In this document: one piece after another, positions 35,050 to 43,205 of the stretch
Layout: each line of letters opens with the position of its first letter
How positions within the stretch are numbered: the first letter of the stretch is position 1
NCBI RefSeq assembly: GCF_000688415.1
Contig: NZ_JIAH01000012.1
Span: forward strand, 58,627-122,626
Origin: Corynebacterium pseudodiphtheriticum DSM 44287
GTDB taxonomy: Bacteria; Actinomycetota; Actinomycetes; Mycobacteriales; Mycobacteriaceae
Length of the DNA: 64,000 nt
Direction: 5' to 3'
Notes under the pieces: generated by a model
Told to the model about the DNA's origin: nothing
Databases searched by the model: none
The model's input: only the letters and a program-made list of their open reading frames with translations
Made by a program: the position numbers and the translations under genes

Positions 35050-36054
35050 TTAGAAATCCCAGTCGTCGTCTTCGGTTTCTTCGGCCTTACCAATGACATA
35101 CGAAGACCCAGAACCAGAAAAGAAATCGTGGTTTTCATCCGAGCCCGGAGTGAGCGCGGCCAGGATCTCTGGTTTCACCGTGGCCTCTTCGGTGCTGAAC
35201 CGCTGGGGCAGACCCAGATTCATCAGCGCCTTATTAGCGTTGTAGTGGATGAACTTCACAACCTCGTCGTAAAGACCCAAAGGACGGTAAAGCTCCTCCG
35301 AATAGCTCAGCTCCAGTTCATAGAGTTCGTCGAGAAGCACATAGACGAAATCTTTGATTTCCGTCTGCAACACCTCGTCGTAGGTTTCTAAACCACGCTG
35401 GAATTTATAGCCCGAGTAGTAGCCGTGCACAGCCTTATCGCGCAAAATGAGCCGAACCATATCAGCAGTATTGGTCAGCTTGCCGCGGGCTGCGAAATAC
35501 AGCGGCAGGTAGAACCCGGCATACAGGGAAAACGACGACAGCAGCGTGGCGGCCGCCTTGCGCTTGAGAGTGCTATCACCGTAGTAGTGCTTGAGCACGG
35601 CTTTCGACCGGGCCTGCAACACGTCGTTATCCACGGCCCACTTATAGGCCGCATCGATTTCTGTGGTGTTCGAGAGCGTGGAAAACACGGAAGAATAAGA
35701 CTTCGCATGCACCGCCTGCATGAAAGCAATATTGGTATAGACAGCTTCTTCGTGTTCGGTGCGCGCATCCTGAATCTGGCTCACCTCACCAACCGACGCC
35801 TGCACGGTATCCAGCATGGTCAAACCGGTGAACACCTTCATTGTCAGCTCGCGCTCAATCTCACTGAGATTGCGCCAATCAGAATGATCATTAGACAGCG
35901 GCACCTTTTCCGGCAACCAGAAATTCGAGGTCAGACGGTTCCACACCTCCAAGTCCTTCTCGTCCTGGGTCCGGTTCCAGTTCACCGGCCGCAGGCGCAC
36001 CGTGGGGTCGTCGCGAAACGCCGTTGGAGTGGCGGAATAGTCATAGATGGTCAT
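35050..36054 (-). CDS. nrdF: Ribonucleotide reductase beta subunit with the metal-free class Ie (QSK) signature
   Basis: A 334-residue NrdF-type R2 protein, part of the enzyme that makes deoxyribonucleotides. Asp82 (MLDTVQ), His116 and His210 keep their positions, and the radical Tyr120 is present (HAKSYSSVF). Three conserved Glu metal ligands are replaced: Gln113 (AFMQAVHAKSY for MESVHAKSY), Ser173 (TLLSSFSLYAGF for LESF) and Lys207 (LRDKAVHGYY for RDEAVHGYY). This Gln-Ser-Lys set is the signature of class Ie R2 proteins, which bind no metal and carry a DOPA radical generated with NrdI and a reductant. The C-terminal peptide (EDDDWDF) for binding NrdE is intact. nrdI ends three bases upstream; nrdE is not in the window. 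Confidence 0.95.
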   Translation of the reverse strand: MTIYDYSATPTAFRDDPTVRLRPVNWNRTQDEKDLEVWNRLTSNFWLPEKVPLSNDHSDWRNLSEIERELTMKVFTGLTMLDTVQASVGEVSQIQDARTEHEEAVYTNIAFMQAVHAKSYSSVFSTLSNTTEIDAAYKWAVDNDVLQARSKAVLKHYYGDSTLKRKAAATLLSSFSLYAGFYLPLYFAARGKLTNTADMVRLILRDKAVHGYYSGYKFQRGLETYDEVLQTEIKDFVYVLLDELYELELSYSEELYRPLGLYDEVVKFIHYNANKALMNLGLPQRFSTEEATVKPEILAALTPGSDENHDFFSGSGSSYVIGKAEETEDDDWDF

Positions 36055-36057
36055 TAA

Positions 36058-36516
36058 TTACTGCTCCTTCCAGAATTTATCCAGGCCTTCGCGCACAACT
36101 GCAGCGTCGCGGTCTGTGCCCAACAGCTCATAGTGATAGAGCTCGGGAACCTGGCATTTAGATGAGATGATTGCTCCGGCAATACAAAAATCGGAGCCGA
36201 AATTGGTGTTTCCCGACGTAATGACACCGCGGATGAAACCACGGTTAATTTCGTCGTTAAGAAACGCAATAACCTGCTTGGGTACGGCACGACGACGATC
36301 GCCGCCGCCATAGGTCGGGGTGACCAGGACAAACGGGCGTGAAACCCGGATCATGCCCTCTTTTCGTGGGTGCACGGGGATGCGTACTGCAGGACGGCCT
36401 AGTTTTTGAACGAACCGGTGCGTGTTTTCAGAAACACTGGAGAAATACACCAGGTCTGGCGATTCCTCCGGGGCGAGTTCGGCGAAAGTTAGTGGCACTT
36501 TCGCTGTGGAAGCCAC
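36058..36516 (-). CDS. nrdI: Flavodoxin-like ribonucleotide reductase activator
   Basis: A 152-residue NrdI flavodoxin: [19 protein letters not shown] (phosphate loop), [13 protein letters not shown] and [18 protein letters not shown] (flavin-ring loops). NrdI supplies an oxidant for the radical cofactor, superoxide in class Ie systems. GTG at 36516 is chosen because GAGGAGG lies seven bases upstream and the family begins there. It is directly followed by nrdF without an intervening nrdE, unlike the usual nrdHIE order. Together the two genes form a dedicated radical-generating pair. Confidence 0.93.
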   Translation of the reverse strand: MASTAKVPLTFAELAPEESPDLVYFSSVSENTHRFVQKLGRPAVRIPVHPRKEGMIRVSRPFVLVTPTYGGGDRRRAVPKQVIAFLNDEINRGFIRGVITSGNTNFGSDFCIAGAIISSKCQVPELYHYELLGTDRDAAVVREGLDKFWKEQ

Positions 36517-36689
36517 AAGAAAACCTCCTCGAAGTAGATATATAAGTATTTGCTTACTAGGCTTTTGGGTTACGAAAGAAGTATTACAGACTGCCGACGC
36601 GTGCCACAAAAGCCCAGGATTGGCTATCTTGAAGGTTCGGCAATCACTGGTCGTGCTACTTAACGCTGCTATTTACCTGAATCTTGTGT

Positions 36690-36747
36690 CTTTTTTGCAA
36701 ATAGGCCTGTTAAAAGCGGCCTTTTTCGTCCACTATTTGCAAAAAAG
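36690..36747. repeat. 15-base perfect inverted repeat upstream of nrdI
   Basis: CTTTTTTGCAAATAG (36690-36704) and CTATTTGCAAAAAAG (36733-36747), separated by 28 bases. The spacer itself holds a smaller stem AGGCC/GGCCT followed by TTTTT. It begins about 170 bases before the nrdI start. It could be an operator for nrdIF or a terminator-like structure. Confidence 0.7.
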
Positions 36748-36775
36748 GCACAATACGCCGGTCGACGCCCCGACC

Positions 36776-36800
36776 AGACACACTTTTGCTACTTAACCCC
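36776..36800. repeat. Copy of a mobile-element terminal repeat
   Basis: Twenty-five bases from AGACACACTTTTGCTACTTA to ACCCC. They match, with one base fewer in the T-run, the right end of the MITE-like element at 63526-63551. A partial copy of the inner part (GTGCTACTTAACG) is seen near 36653. It marks an old insertion between nrdI and the lipase gene. Confidence 0.65.
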
Positions 36801-36891
36801 AGCTTGTCGCACACCCCCGCTTTGTCGCATATCCCTCACATATCCCGAGAATCACAAATAAAGAGGGTTATACGGGGGTTAATAGACAAAA

Positions 36892-36927
36892 AGGAACAAC
36901 CGCCGACTCTCGCCGACGGTTGTTCCT
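36892..36927. terminator. Stem-loop in the nrdI-lipase intergenic region
   Basis: AGGAACAACCG (36892-36902) and CGGTTGTTCCT (36917-36927), 11-base arms flanked by AAAAA on the left. On the minus strand it would act as a terminator with a TTTTT tail, but no minus-strand gene lies to its right, so its gene may have been lost. The rest of 36517-37219 holds repeats but no convincing gene. Confidence 0.55.
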
Positions 36928-37015
36928 ATTCCCATGACTGATTATTTTAGATGGTTGAGCCGGAGCTTGCTCCTCCATCACCCCTTGAGGTAACCCTCAC
37001 TTTAGGCGTCAAAGT

Positions 37016-37032
37016 TAGGGTTGTCAACCCTA
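37016..37032. promoter_or_regulatory. Perfect operator-like palindrome upstream of the lipase gene
   Basis: TAGGGTTG, one base, CAACCCTA: 8-base perfect arms. With its flanks it matches about 12 of 19 positions of the DtxR consensus, so it may be an iron-regulator site. It could also belong to another regulator with TAGGG half-sites. It lies about 190 bases before the chosen lipase start. Confidence 0.4.
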
Positions 37033-37219
37033 GTAGTAAATCTTTCATTCTTTTTATTCATCGACCCTGTACAAAAGATTGATACCAGCACATCGTCGCT
37101 GTTCAGCGGGCTGCAACATCACGTCTACTGTTTCCAATCTTCCGGAACGCATCCCGAACAAAACAACCTACGCTCTACAATGGGGCTCATCTTCAATCCG
37201 AGGAAGTTGGACATTCGCC

Positions 37220-38485
37220 ATGACAGACAGGAAGCGCGGCGCGAAACGCAGCAGGAAACACGGCACGGAACAGAACACTGGACAGAGCACGGAACAGAAC
37301 ACTGGACAGAGCACGGAATCGTTCACCGAATCCGTCAGCAACTCACTCACCCGGCTGAAAAACTCGCTGCGCAGGCACCTAAGCCAACAGTGGACGGAAC
37401 TGACCTCACCGTCGTTCAGTGTGCCCGCCTCCAAACTCCCCGAACCACTAGCGCATCACGCCACGGAAGTCAGCGCCAGCACAATCCCAGAAAGCGTCGT
37501 TGCCGAAATCGCAGAATCGCTGAACCTGCGTGGCAAACACGACCACCATCACGCCGCCACCGACCAAGAATCAGAAAACGCTCCAGAACCAGAGGACGGC
37601 CCGCAAACCGCGGAAAAATCCGATTACAACTTCGATAGCTCCCGCCACCTGCCGCTCGGCGCACGCTTTAAGCCACGCGGCGTCTTCGAAGACGACTGGT
37701 CCGCCCGCCCCAGCGCAGACAAACCATGGCCGGTCATCCTGATCCACGGCACCGTCGATACGAAAGGCGTGTGGCAAGAACTCGGCACCGAGCTGCGTGC
37801 CGACGGCTGGTGCGTGTTCGCCCCGGACTACGGCAAGCGCGGCACCGCCGCCATGGAAGAATCCGCGGTTCAGCTCGGGGCCTATATCGAGGCGGTACGC
37901 ACCATCACCGGAGCCGAACAAGTCATCCTCATCGGACATTCCCAAGGCGGGCTGCTGGCCCGCTACTGGATGCGCACCAGTGGCCAAGCCCGCTACGTCA
38001 AACACCTGGTCAGTCTCGGCGCACCGAACCACGGCACCACCATGGGCGGAATCTTAAGCCCACTGGTGACCAACAATCTGACAGAAAACATCATGCACTC
38101 GCTCATCCAGCACTGGTTCGGGCCAGTTGGGTTTCAGCAGATCACCGGATCAGAAATCTTTGCGGTCTTCAACAACGGTGCCGACGACCGCGACGGCAAC
38201 AGCGATGACAGCAGTGGCACCAACACACACGGCAGCAGCGGCGAGCTAGAAGACGGCGTCGACTACACCTGCATCGCCAGCCGGCAAGACACCGTCGTCC
38301 AGCCACCAGAAACCTGCTTTCTCAACGGTCCAGCACACCAAGTACGCAACGTCTGGGTGCAAGACATCATCCCGCGCGCCAATGTGCAACACCAGGACCT
38401 GCCCATGAACAAACACGTCCGGGCGATCATCCGCACCGGGCTAAAAAAGGGCGCCAGCGAGGAAAACCTAAAACACAAAATCTAA
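37220..38485 (+). CDS. Alpha/beta-hydrolase lipase/esterase
   Basis: A 421-residue protein. A polar N-terminal region of about 150 residues includes tandem HGTEQNTGQSTEQNTGQSTE. The hydrolase core follows: oxyanion loop VILIHGTVDTKG, nucleophile elbow LIGHSQGGLLARYW, then SLGAPNHGTTMGG as in triacylglycerol lipases of the PGAP1/Lip type. The C-terminal His is probably in NKHVRAII. There is no clear signal peptide at this start. The ATG at 37220 has only a distant GAGGAAG; an upstream ATG at 37079 is possible. Substrate unknown. Confidence 0.8.
   Translation: MTDRKRGAKRSRKHGTEQNTGQSTEQNTGQSTESFTESVSNSLTRLKNSLRRHLSQQWTELTSPSFSVPASKLPEPLAHHATEVSASTIPESVVAEIAESLNLRGKHDHHHAATDQESENAPEPEDGPQTAEKSDYNFDSSRHLPLGARFKPRGVFEDDWSARPSADKPWPVILIHGTVDTKGVWQELGTELRADGWCVFAPDYGKRGTAAMEESAVQLGAYIEAVRTITGAEQVILIGHSQGGLLARYWMRTSGQARYVKHLVSLGAPNHGTTMGGILSPLVTNNLTENIMHSLIQHWFGPVGFQQITGSEIFAVFNNGADDRDGNSDDSSGTNTHGSSGELEDGVDYTCIASRQDTVVQPPETCFLNGPAHQVRNVWVQDIIPRANVQHQDLPMNKHVRAIIRTGLKKGASEENLKHKI
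37264..37311 (+). repeat. 24-base tandem repeat inside the lipase gene
   Basis: A unit starting CACGGAACAGAACACTGGAC occurs twice, at 37264-37287 and 37288-37311, and begins a third time. It encodes HGTEQNTGQSTEQNTGQSTE. Copy number is likely to vary between strains. Confidence 0.8.
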
Positions 38486-38551
38486 AGCGCAAAACCCAAA
38501 ACACGGAGCCTAAAACCCGACGCCTAGAGCACGGAGTCTAGAGCGCGGTGC

Positions 38552-39562
38552 CTAAAGCCCAAGCGCATCCAACAAATCATCAAACGCCGGGCCCACCTGT
38601 GTGCGCCATAGCACATCCACGCGGGCGTCGGCACGGCCCGGCCCACCATTGATCACCGCCACCGGGCGGCCCGAAGCCAGCATGTCCAGCACAAACCGGT
38701 AACCGCTCATCACCGCCAGTGACGAACCCGCCACGATTAACGACGCCGATTCCGCCGCCATCGCTCGCGCCTGCTGCTTGCGCGCCTCCGGTACAGCCTC
38801 ACCGAAATACACCACATCCGGTTTCAAACGCGCCGAATCACACCGCAGGCAACCCACCATCTGAAACTGCTGCACCGCAGACTGCGGCAAATCCACATCA
38901 CCATCCGGATTCACCTGTGTGACCTGCGATAATAACGTTTCCAAATATCCCGGGTTCGCCGCTTCCAAGCGCGCATCCAACCCGTCGCGGTGTTCACGCA
39001 ACCCGCAATCCAAACACGAAACCGTATCCAAATTCCCATGCAGCGCGACCACGTTATGCTGCCCGGCCTCGGCATGCAGCCCGTCCACGTTTTGCGTCAG
39101 CACCCCGCGGACAAACCCGGCACGTTCAAGTTCCACCAACGCATAATGCGTGCGGTTGGGTACGGCCCGGTCCAGCTGTCGCCAGCCGATGAAACTGCGC
39201 GCCCAATACCTGTGCGAGGCGGCCCGATCGTGGCAAAATTCCTGGTAAGTCATCGGCCGGTGTGTGTTCATCTTGCCTTTGGGCCCGCGATAATCCGGGA
39301 TCCCAGAATCAGTGGACACCCCTGCCCCGGTCAGCACCATGGCTGGGCCTAGGTGAAGCTGGTCGACGATCTTGTCGACGACGTCCGGGTAGGGGTGTGG
39401 GGTGCCGGTTTCTTCCACCACCCGCTGCATGGAGCGGACCGCGCCCCGGTGGGCGCGGTTGATGGCTTCGGAAACGAAGGCTGGTTGTGGGCGGAAATCC
39501 TGCGACAGTGAACTCACGCCCGCCAGTCTAGGGGCTAGTGCTGGGGGCTGGAGCACCTGCAC
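38552..39562 (-). CDS. Sir2-family NAD-dependent protein deacylase
   Basis: A 336-residue sirtuin. It has MVLTGAGVSTDSGIPDYRGP (NAD loop), TQNVDGLHAEAG, the catalytic His in VALHGNLDTV, four zinc cysteines (SCLDCG and GCLRCD) and the late NAD segment IVAGSSLAVMSGYRF. Sirtuins remove acyl groups from lysines using NAD. The N-terminal 60 residues are longer than the core family. The GTG at 39562 and another at 39517 both lack a good ribosome site, so the start is uncertain. Confidence 0.88.
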   Translation of the reverse strand: MQVLQPPALAPRLAGVSSLSQDFRPQPAFVSEAINRAHRGAVRSMQRVVEETGTPHPYPDVVDKIVDQLHLGPAMVLTGAGVSTDSGIPDYRGPKGKMNTHRPMTYQEFCHDRAASHRYWARSFIGWRQLDRAVPNRTHYALVELERAGFVRGVLTQNVDGLHAEAGQHNVVALHGNLDTVSCLDCGLREHRDGLDARLEAANPGYLETLLSQVTQVNPDGDVDLPQSAVQQFQMVGCLRCDSARLKPDVVYFGEAVPEARKQQARAMAAESASLIVAGSSLAVMSGYRFVLDMLASGRPVAVINGGPGRADARVDVLWRTQVGPAFDDLLDALGL

Positions 39563-39604
39563 ATAATTAACGGCTAATTTATCTAGGGCTGAGATCAGCC
39601 GCCG

Positions 39605-39910
39605 TTAACCAGCGCCCAACCTGCGGCGTAGTTGGGCTTCGAAGATCCACTCGGAATCGACCAGCCCGTGCCGGGAGCATTCCGCGTGCCAGCCGTCGGG
39701 GCGGATCTGGACTTTCATCCGCCGTCCGCACAACTGGCAGAACCGGGGAGCATCGTAGCCTGCTTGTTGGGAAGGACTGAGTCGGATTTCCTCGCCGCTA
39801 GCGATCTCCGTGCCAGTGTTCGGGTGAAAGACTGGCTCGTCGTCGCTGCACATTGCCACCGCGAGCGGGGAGTTTTTCGTCTGCAGCGCGGGATCTTTTG
39901 CTCGTGCCAT
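39605..39910 (-). CDS. bsaP: Biotin synthase auxiliary protein
   Basis: A 101-residue protein with cysteines in [14 protein letters not shown] and [14 protein letters not shown], the conserved pattern of the small BsaP proteins found next to bioB in mycobacteria and corynebacteria. BsaP carries a 4Fe-4S cluster and supports biotin synthase in the sulfur-insertion step. It begins 30 bases after the bioB stop, in the same direction. Confidence 0.8.
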   Translation of the reverse strand: MARAKDPALQTKNSPLAVAMCSDDEPVFHPNTGTEIASGEEIRLSPSQQAGYDAPRFCQLCGRRMKVQIRPDGWHAECSRHGLVDSEWIFEAQLRRRLGAG

Positions 39911-39940
39911 GGTGTTTGTGCCTACAACTCTATTTTCGGC

Positions 39941-40921
39941 CTACAGCGCCTTGATTGGTAGGTCGATGCGGTTCAGGGTTTCCAGGTCGGTTTCGATGCG
40001 CTCACCGAGCGTCGTCAAGTAATTACCGGCGATGATCGCATTAATGCCGCCGAGCAGGCCCTTTTCGAAGCCTTCGGTGCCCAAGGACAGTTCACGGCCG
40101 CCGGCGAAGCGGATGACGGTGCGTGGCATGGCCAGGCGGAACATGGCGACAGCGCGCAGGGCTTCGCCGAGCGGAACCAGTGGATAATCCGCAAACGGGG
40201 TGCCTGGGCGTGGGTCCAGGAAGTTCATCGGGACTTCACGTGGTTCGATTTCGGCCAGCTGCGCGGCGAATTCGGCACGCTGTTCCAGGCTTTCCCCCAT
40301 GCCGATGATGCCGCCCGAGCAGACCTCTAGCCCAGCATCGCGCACGTTTTGCAGGGTTTCGCGGCGTTCTTCCCACGTGTGGGTGGTGACGACGTTCGGG
40401 AAGTGGGAACGTGCGGTTTCCAGGTTGTGGTTATAGCGAGTCGCGCCGGCGGCCTTGAAACGCTCCACTTGCTCACGGGTGACGGTGCCTAGCGAGCAAG
40501 AAATTTCGATATCTACTTCTTCTTTAATGCGCGGGATGGCACGCTCCACCTGACGCACAAGGTTTTCGTCCGGGCCCTTTACGGCCGCAACGATGCAAAA
40601 TTCTGTGGCGCCGACCTTTTGGTTGCGCTTGGCTGCTTCGATGAGCTCGTTAATATTCAGCAGTACCGCACGCACGGGGGATTCAAACAAACCTGACTGA
40701 GAGCAGAAGTGGCAGTCTTCTGGGCAACCACCGGTTTTCAGCGAGATAATGCCTTCGACTTCCACATCAGGCCCGCACCATTTCAGGCGGGTTTGGTGGG
40801 CAACATCGGCGATTTCTTTCAGAGTTTCATCATCAACCTGCAACACCTGCAGGAGTTCGTCTTGGGTCAGGCCAATGCCTTGTTCCAGTGCTTTTTCCCG
40901 GGCGATATCAACAATGCTCAT
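39941..40921 (-). CDS. bioB: Biotin synthase
   Basis: A 326-residue radical SAM enzyme that inserts sulfur into dethiobiotin. The 4Fe-4S/SAM cysteines are Cys66, Cys70 and Cys73 ([14 protein letters not shown]). Further family motifs are [26 protein letters not shown] and RFAGGRE near the C-terminus. It is the first gene of bioB-bsaP. Confidence 0.95.
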   Translation of the reverse strand: MSIVDIAREKALEQGIGLTQDELLQVLQVDDETLKEIADVAHQTRLKWCGPDVEVEGIISLKTGGCPEDCHFCSQSGLFESPVRAVLLNINELIEAAKRNQKVGATEFCIVAAVKGPDENLVRQVERAIPRIKEEVDIEISCSLGTVTREQVERFKAAGATRYNHNLETARSHFPNVVTTHTWEERRETLQNVRDAGLEVCSGGIIGMGESLEQRAEFAAQLAEIEPREVPMNFLDPRPGTPFADYPLVPLGEALRAVAMFRLAMPRTVIRFAGGRELSLGTEGFEKGLLGGINAIIAGNYLTTLGERIETDLETLNRIDLPIKAL

Positions 40922-41041
40922 GCCGTTATCCTAATCACAGCACTTAAACACCGTTCAATTAACACACCACCCCAGCCATCGAATCCACCCCCAATTGTGT
41001 CCTAGAACAACTCCAGGCCAACTTGCGTAAGCTAGAAAACT

Positions 41042-41821
41042 GTGAAATTAAAAAATATCATCAGCCCACAAAACCGCACCACAAAACCACTTTCGTTACA
41101 GAAACGATTAGTAAAACGCATGATGTCGAGCCCGGACAGCCTGCGCCGCATATTAAATCTCTGGCCACCCCTGCGAGCTTCCGGCATCCGCATCACAGAA
41201 ATAACTGCCGACGCCTCTTACGCCAAAATTGTTTGGAACCGCACCTGGAAAAACGTCAACATGCACGGCGTCGCCTTCGGCGGCACGCTATTTTCCATGG
41301 CCGATGTCATGATCGGCACCCTGTTGCAGCGCCGTTTAGGCTCTGGCTTTGAGGTCTGGACCCGCTCGGCCTCTTTCCAATACCTCAAACCTGGCCGCAA
41401 CGGCGTCAATATTGAAGTGGAGCTTTCCGACGAACTCGTCGAATGGGTCCTGCACACCATCGAAGAAGACGGCTACTGCAATGTGCCGTATAGCTGCATG
41501 TTGAAAAACCCGGATGGCGAAGTTGCCTCCATTAGCCACCAAGAATTGCACGCCCGCCCACGCGGCGGAGGTAAACGCACCGCACGGCCGAAGCATGCCA
41601 GCAAACCCCGCGGATACATCCTGGAGCACATGGCCACCGCGATCGCTTGGGCCGCCTTTAGCGAAACCCCGGAAACACTCACCACGCTGCTCAGCAGCAT
41701 GCGTCGTATGCCGAGCCAGGCTGAACAGCTACGCCACGTCTGTGCAAAAGCCAAAGAAGAAGCTGGCTGGGACGACGCACAGCTGCACAAATTTGGCGTT
41801 CCCAGCGAGTACCTGAACTAG
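41042..41821 (+). CDS. Hotdog-fold thioesterase-like protein (DUF4442)
   Basis: A 259-residue protein. Residues about 50-175 resemble DUF4442/PaaI-like hotdog domains (VNMHGVAFGGTLFSMADVMI with the usual N-H-G-G pattern, then FQYLKPGRNGVNIEVELSDE). A C-terminal extension of about 70 residues has no recognised fold. It is probably an acyl-CoA thioesterase-like protein, substrate unknown. The GTG start lacks a ribosome site and lies close behind TAAGCT, so translation may be leaderless. Confidence 0.65.
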   Translation: MKLKNIISPQNRTTKPLSLQKRLVKRMMSSPDSLRRILNLWPPLRASGIRITEITADASYAKIVWNRTWKNVNMHGVAFGGTLFSMADVMIGTLLQRRLGSGFEVWTRSASFQYLKPGRNGVNIEVELSDELVEWVLHTIEEDGYCNVPYSCMLKNPDGEVASISHQELHARPRGGGKRTARPKHASKPRGYILEHMATAIAWAAFSETPETLTTLLSSMRRMPSQAEQLRHVCAKAKEEAGWDDAQLHKFGVPSEYLN

Positions 41822-41857
41822 CAGCATCTCCCGTACCGCTGCACTACCCTGGTGCTT

Positions 41858-43198
41858 ATGAGCCTTTACGACGACACCTTCACCCTGCTGCAGGAGCTCA
41901 TCCGCAACGGCTGCGTCAATGACCTCACCGCTGATTCTGGCGCTGAAGAACGCAACGTTGCCACCCTGGAAAGGTTTTTCGCCGATACCCCCGGCATCCG
42001 CACCGAGAAATTCGAGCCGCACCCCACGCGCACTTCCCTCGCGGTCACAGTGAAAGGCTCCGATCCGAACGCCGAACCGCTGACCTTGCTCGGCCACATC
42101 GATGTCGTGCCTGTCGACGAGCCAAAATGGGCCACCCAGCCGTTTGCCGGTGAAGTCATCGACGGTTTTATTTATGGCCGTGGCGCGATGGACATGCTGT
42201 TTATTACTGCAACCATGGCCGCCGTCACCCGTGACATCGCCCGGCGCGGGCAACCTGCCGGAACCTTGACTTTCGTGGCGCTTGCTGACGAAGAAGCCCG
42301 CGGTGGTTTCGGCGCTAAGTGGATTTCCGAGCACCGGCCCGAAGCCTTTTCTTGGAAGAACTGCCTTTCCGAAACCGGCGGTTCGCATTTACCGGTGCGT
42401 GATGGCTCGGATGCCATTGTCATCAACGTTGGTGAAAAAGGTGCCGGCCAGCGGCGCGTGCGCATCAGTGGTGATGCCGGGCATGGGTCCACGCCCTATG
42501 GCAAGGATTTTGCCGTCGTCAAGATCGCTGAGGTGGCTCGCCGCATCGCCAACATCAACCCGCCAATGCTAGATAGTGAGACCTGGCAAGGGTTCGTGCG
42601 CGCGTTCCGCTTCGATGAGGCTACCGAGAAAGCACTGCTCACAGGCGCTTCAGAGGAGGCCTACGAAGCTTTCGGCGACCTTGCTGGTTATGCACACGCG
42701 TTTTCCCACACCACTATTTCGCAGACGGTGCTGCGCGCAGGCGGTGCCATCAATGTGCTGCCTTCCGATGCTTACTTAGAGATGGATATTCGCCCATTAC
42801 CTGGGCAAACCCAAGACGATATCGACGAGTTACTCCGCGAAGGTTTGGACGATCTGGCCGACGACGTCACCATCGAGCACTTGATCGTCGAACCGGCCTC
42901 GGAATCACCAGCCGAGGGCCCGCTGTGGGAGGCCATTGTGCAGACCATCGGCGAGTTCTTCCCGGATGTTCCCGTCATTCCGGTATTAGCCACCGGAGGC
43001 TCTGACCTGCGTTTTGCCCGCCGGTTGGGCGGGGTCGGTTATGGCTTTGCGCTGCACGCGCGCGAACGCACGATGTTTGAGGCAAACCGGCAGCTGCATT
43101 CGCACGACGAATGCTTGGCTGTGGAGGACTTGGAACTGACCGTGCGCGCTTATTCGTCGCTGGTCACGAAATTCGTCGGAGCACCACGTACTGCTTAG
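41858..43198 (+). CDS. M20-family metallopeptidase/deacylase
   Basis: A 446-residue zinc hydrolase of the ArgE/DapE/carboxypeptidase group. It has LLGHIDVVPVD (His/Asp), GRGAMDM (bridging Asp), LADEEARGG (catalytic Glu and ligand) and a dimerisation domain starting near GEKGAGQRRVRISGDAGHGS. TACCCT ends eight bases before the ATG at 41858, as in leaderless corynebacterial genes. The dipeptide or acyl-amino-acid substrate cannot be read. Confidence 0.85.
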   Translation: MSLYDDTFTLLQELIRNGCVNDLTADSGAEERNVATLERFFADTPGIRTEKFEPHPTRTSLAVTVKGSDPNAEPLTLLGHIDVVPVDEPKWATQPFAGEVIDGFIYGRGAMDMLFITATMAAVTRDIARRGQPAGTLTFVALADEEARGGFGAKWISEHRPEAFSWKNCLSETGGSHLPVRDGSDAIVINVGEKGAGQRRVRISGDAGHGSTPYGKDFAVVKIAEVARRIANINPPMLDSETWQGFVRAFRFDEATEKALLTGASEEAYEAFGDLAGYAHAFSHTTISQTVLRAGGAINVLPSDAYLEMDIRPLPGQTQDDIDELLREGLDDLADDVTIEHLIVEPASESPAEGPLWEAIVQTIGEFFPDVPVIPVLATGGSDLRFARRLGGVGYGFALHARERTMFEANRQLHSHDECLAVEDLELTVRAYSSLVTKFVGAPRTA

Positions 43199-43205
43199 CG
43201 CGGCG

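Noticed and set aside
35050..36054. Annotating nrdF as an ordinary class Ib dimanganese/diiron protein
   Set aside because: Three metal ligands are replaced by Gln, Ser and Lys, which does not fit a metal-binding class Ib protein.
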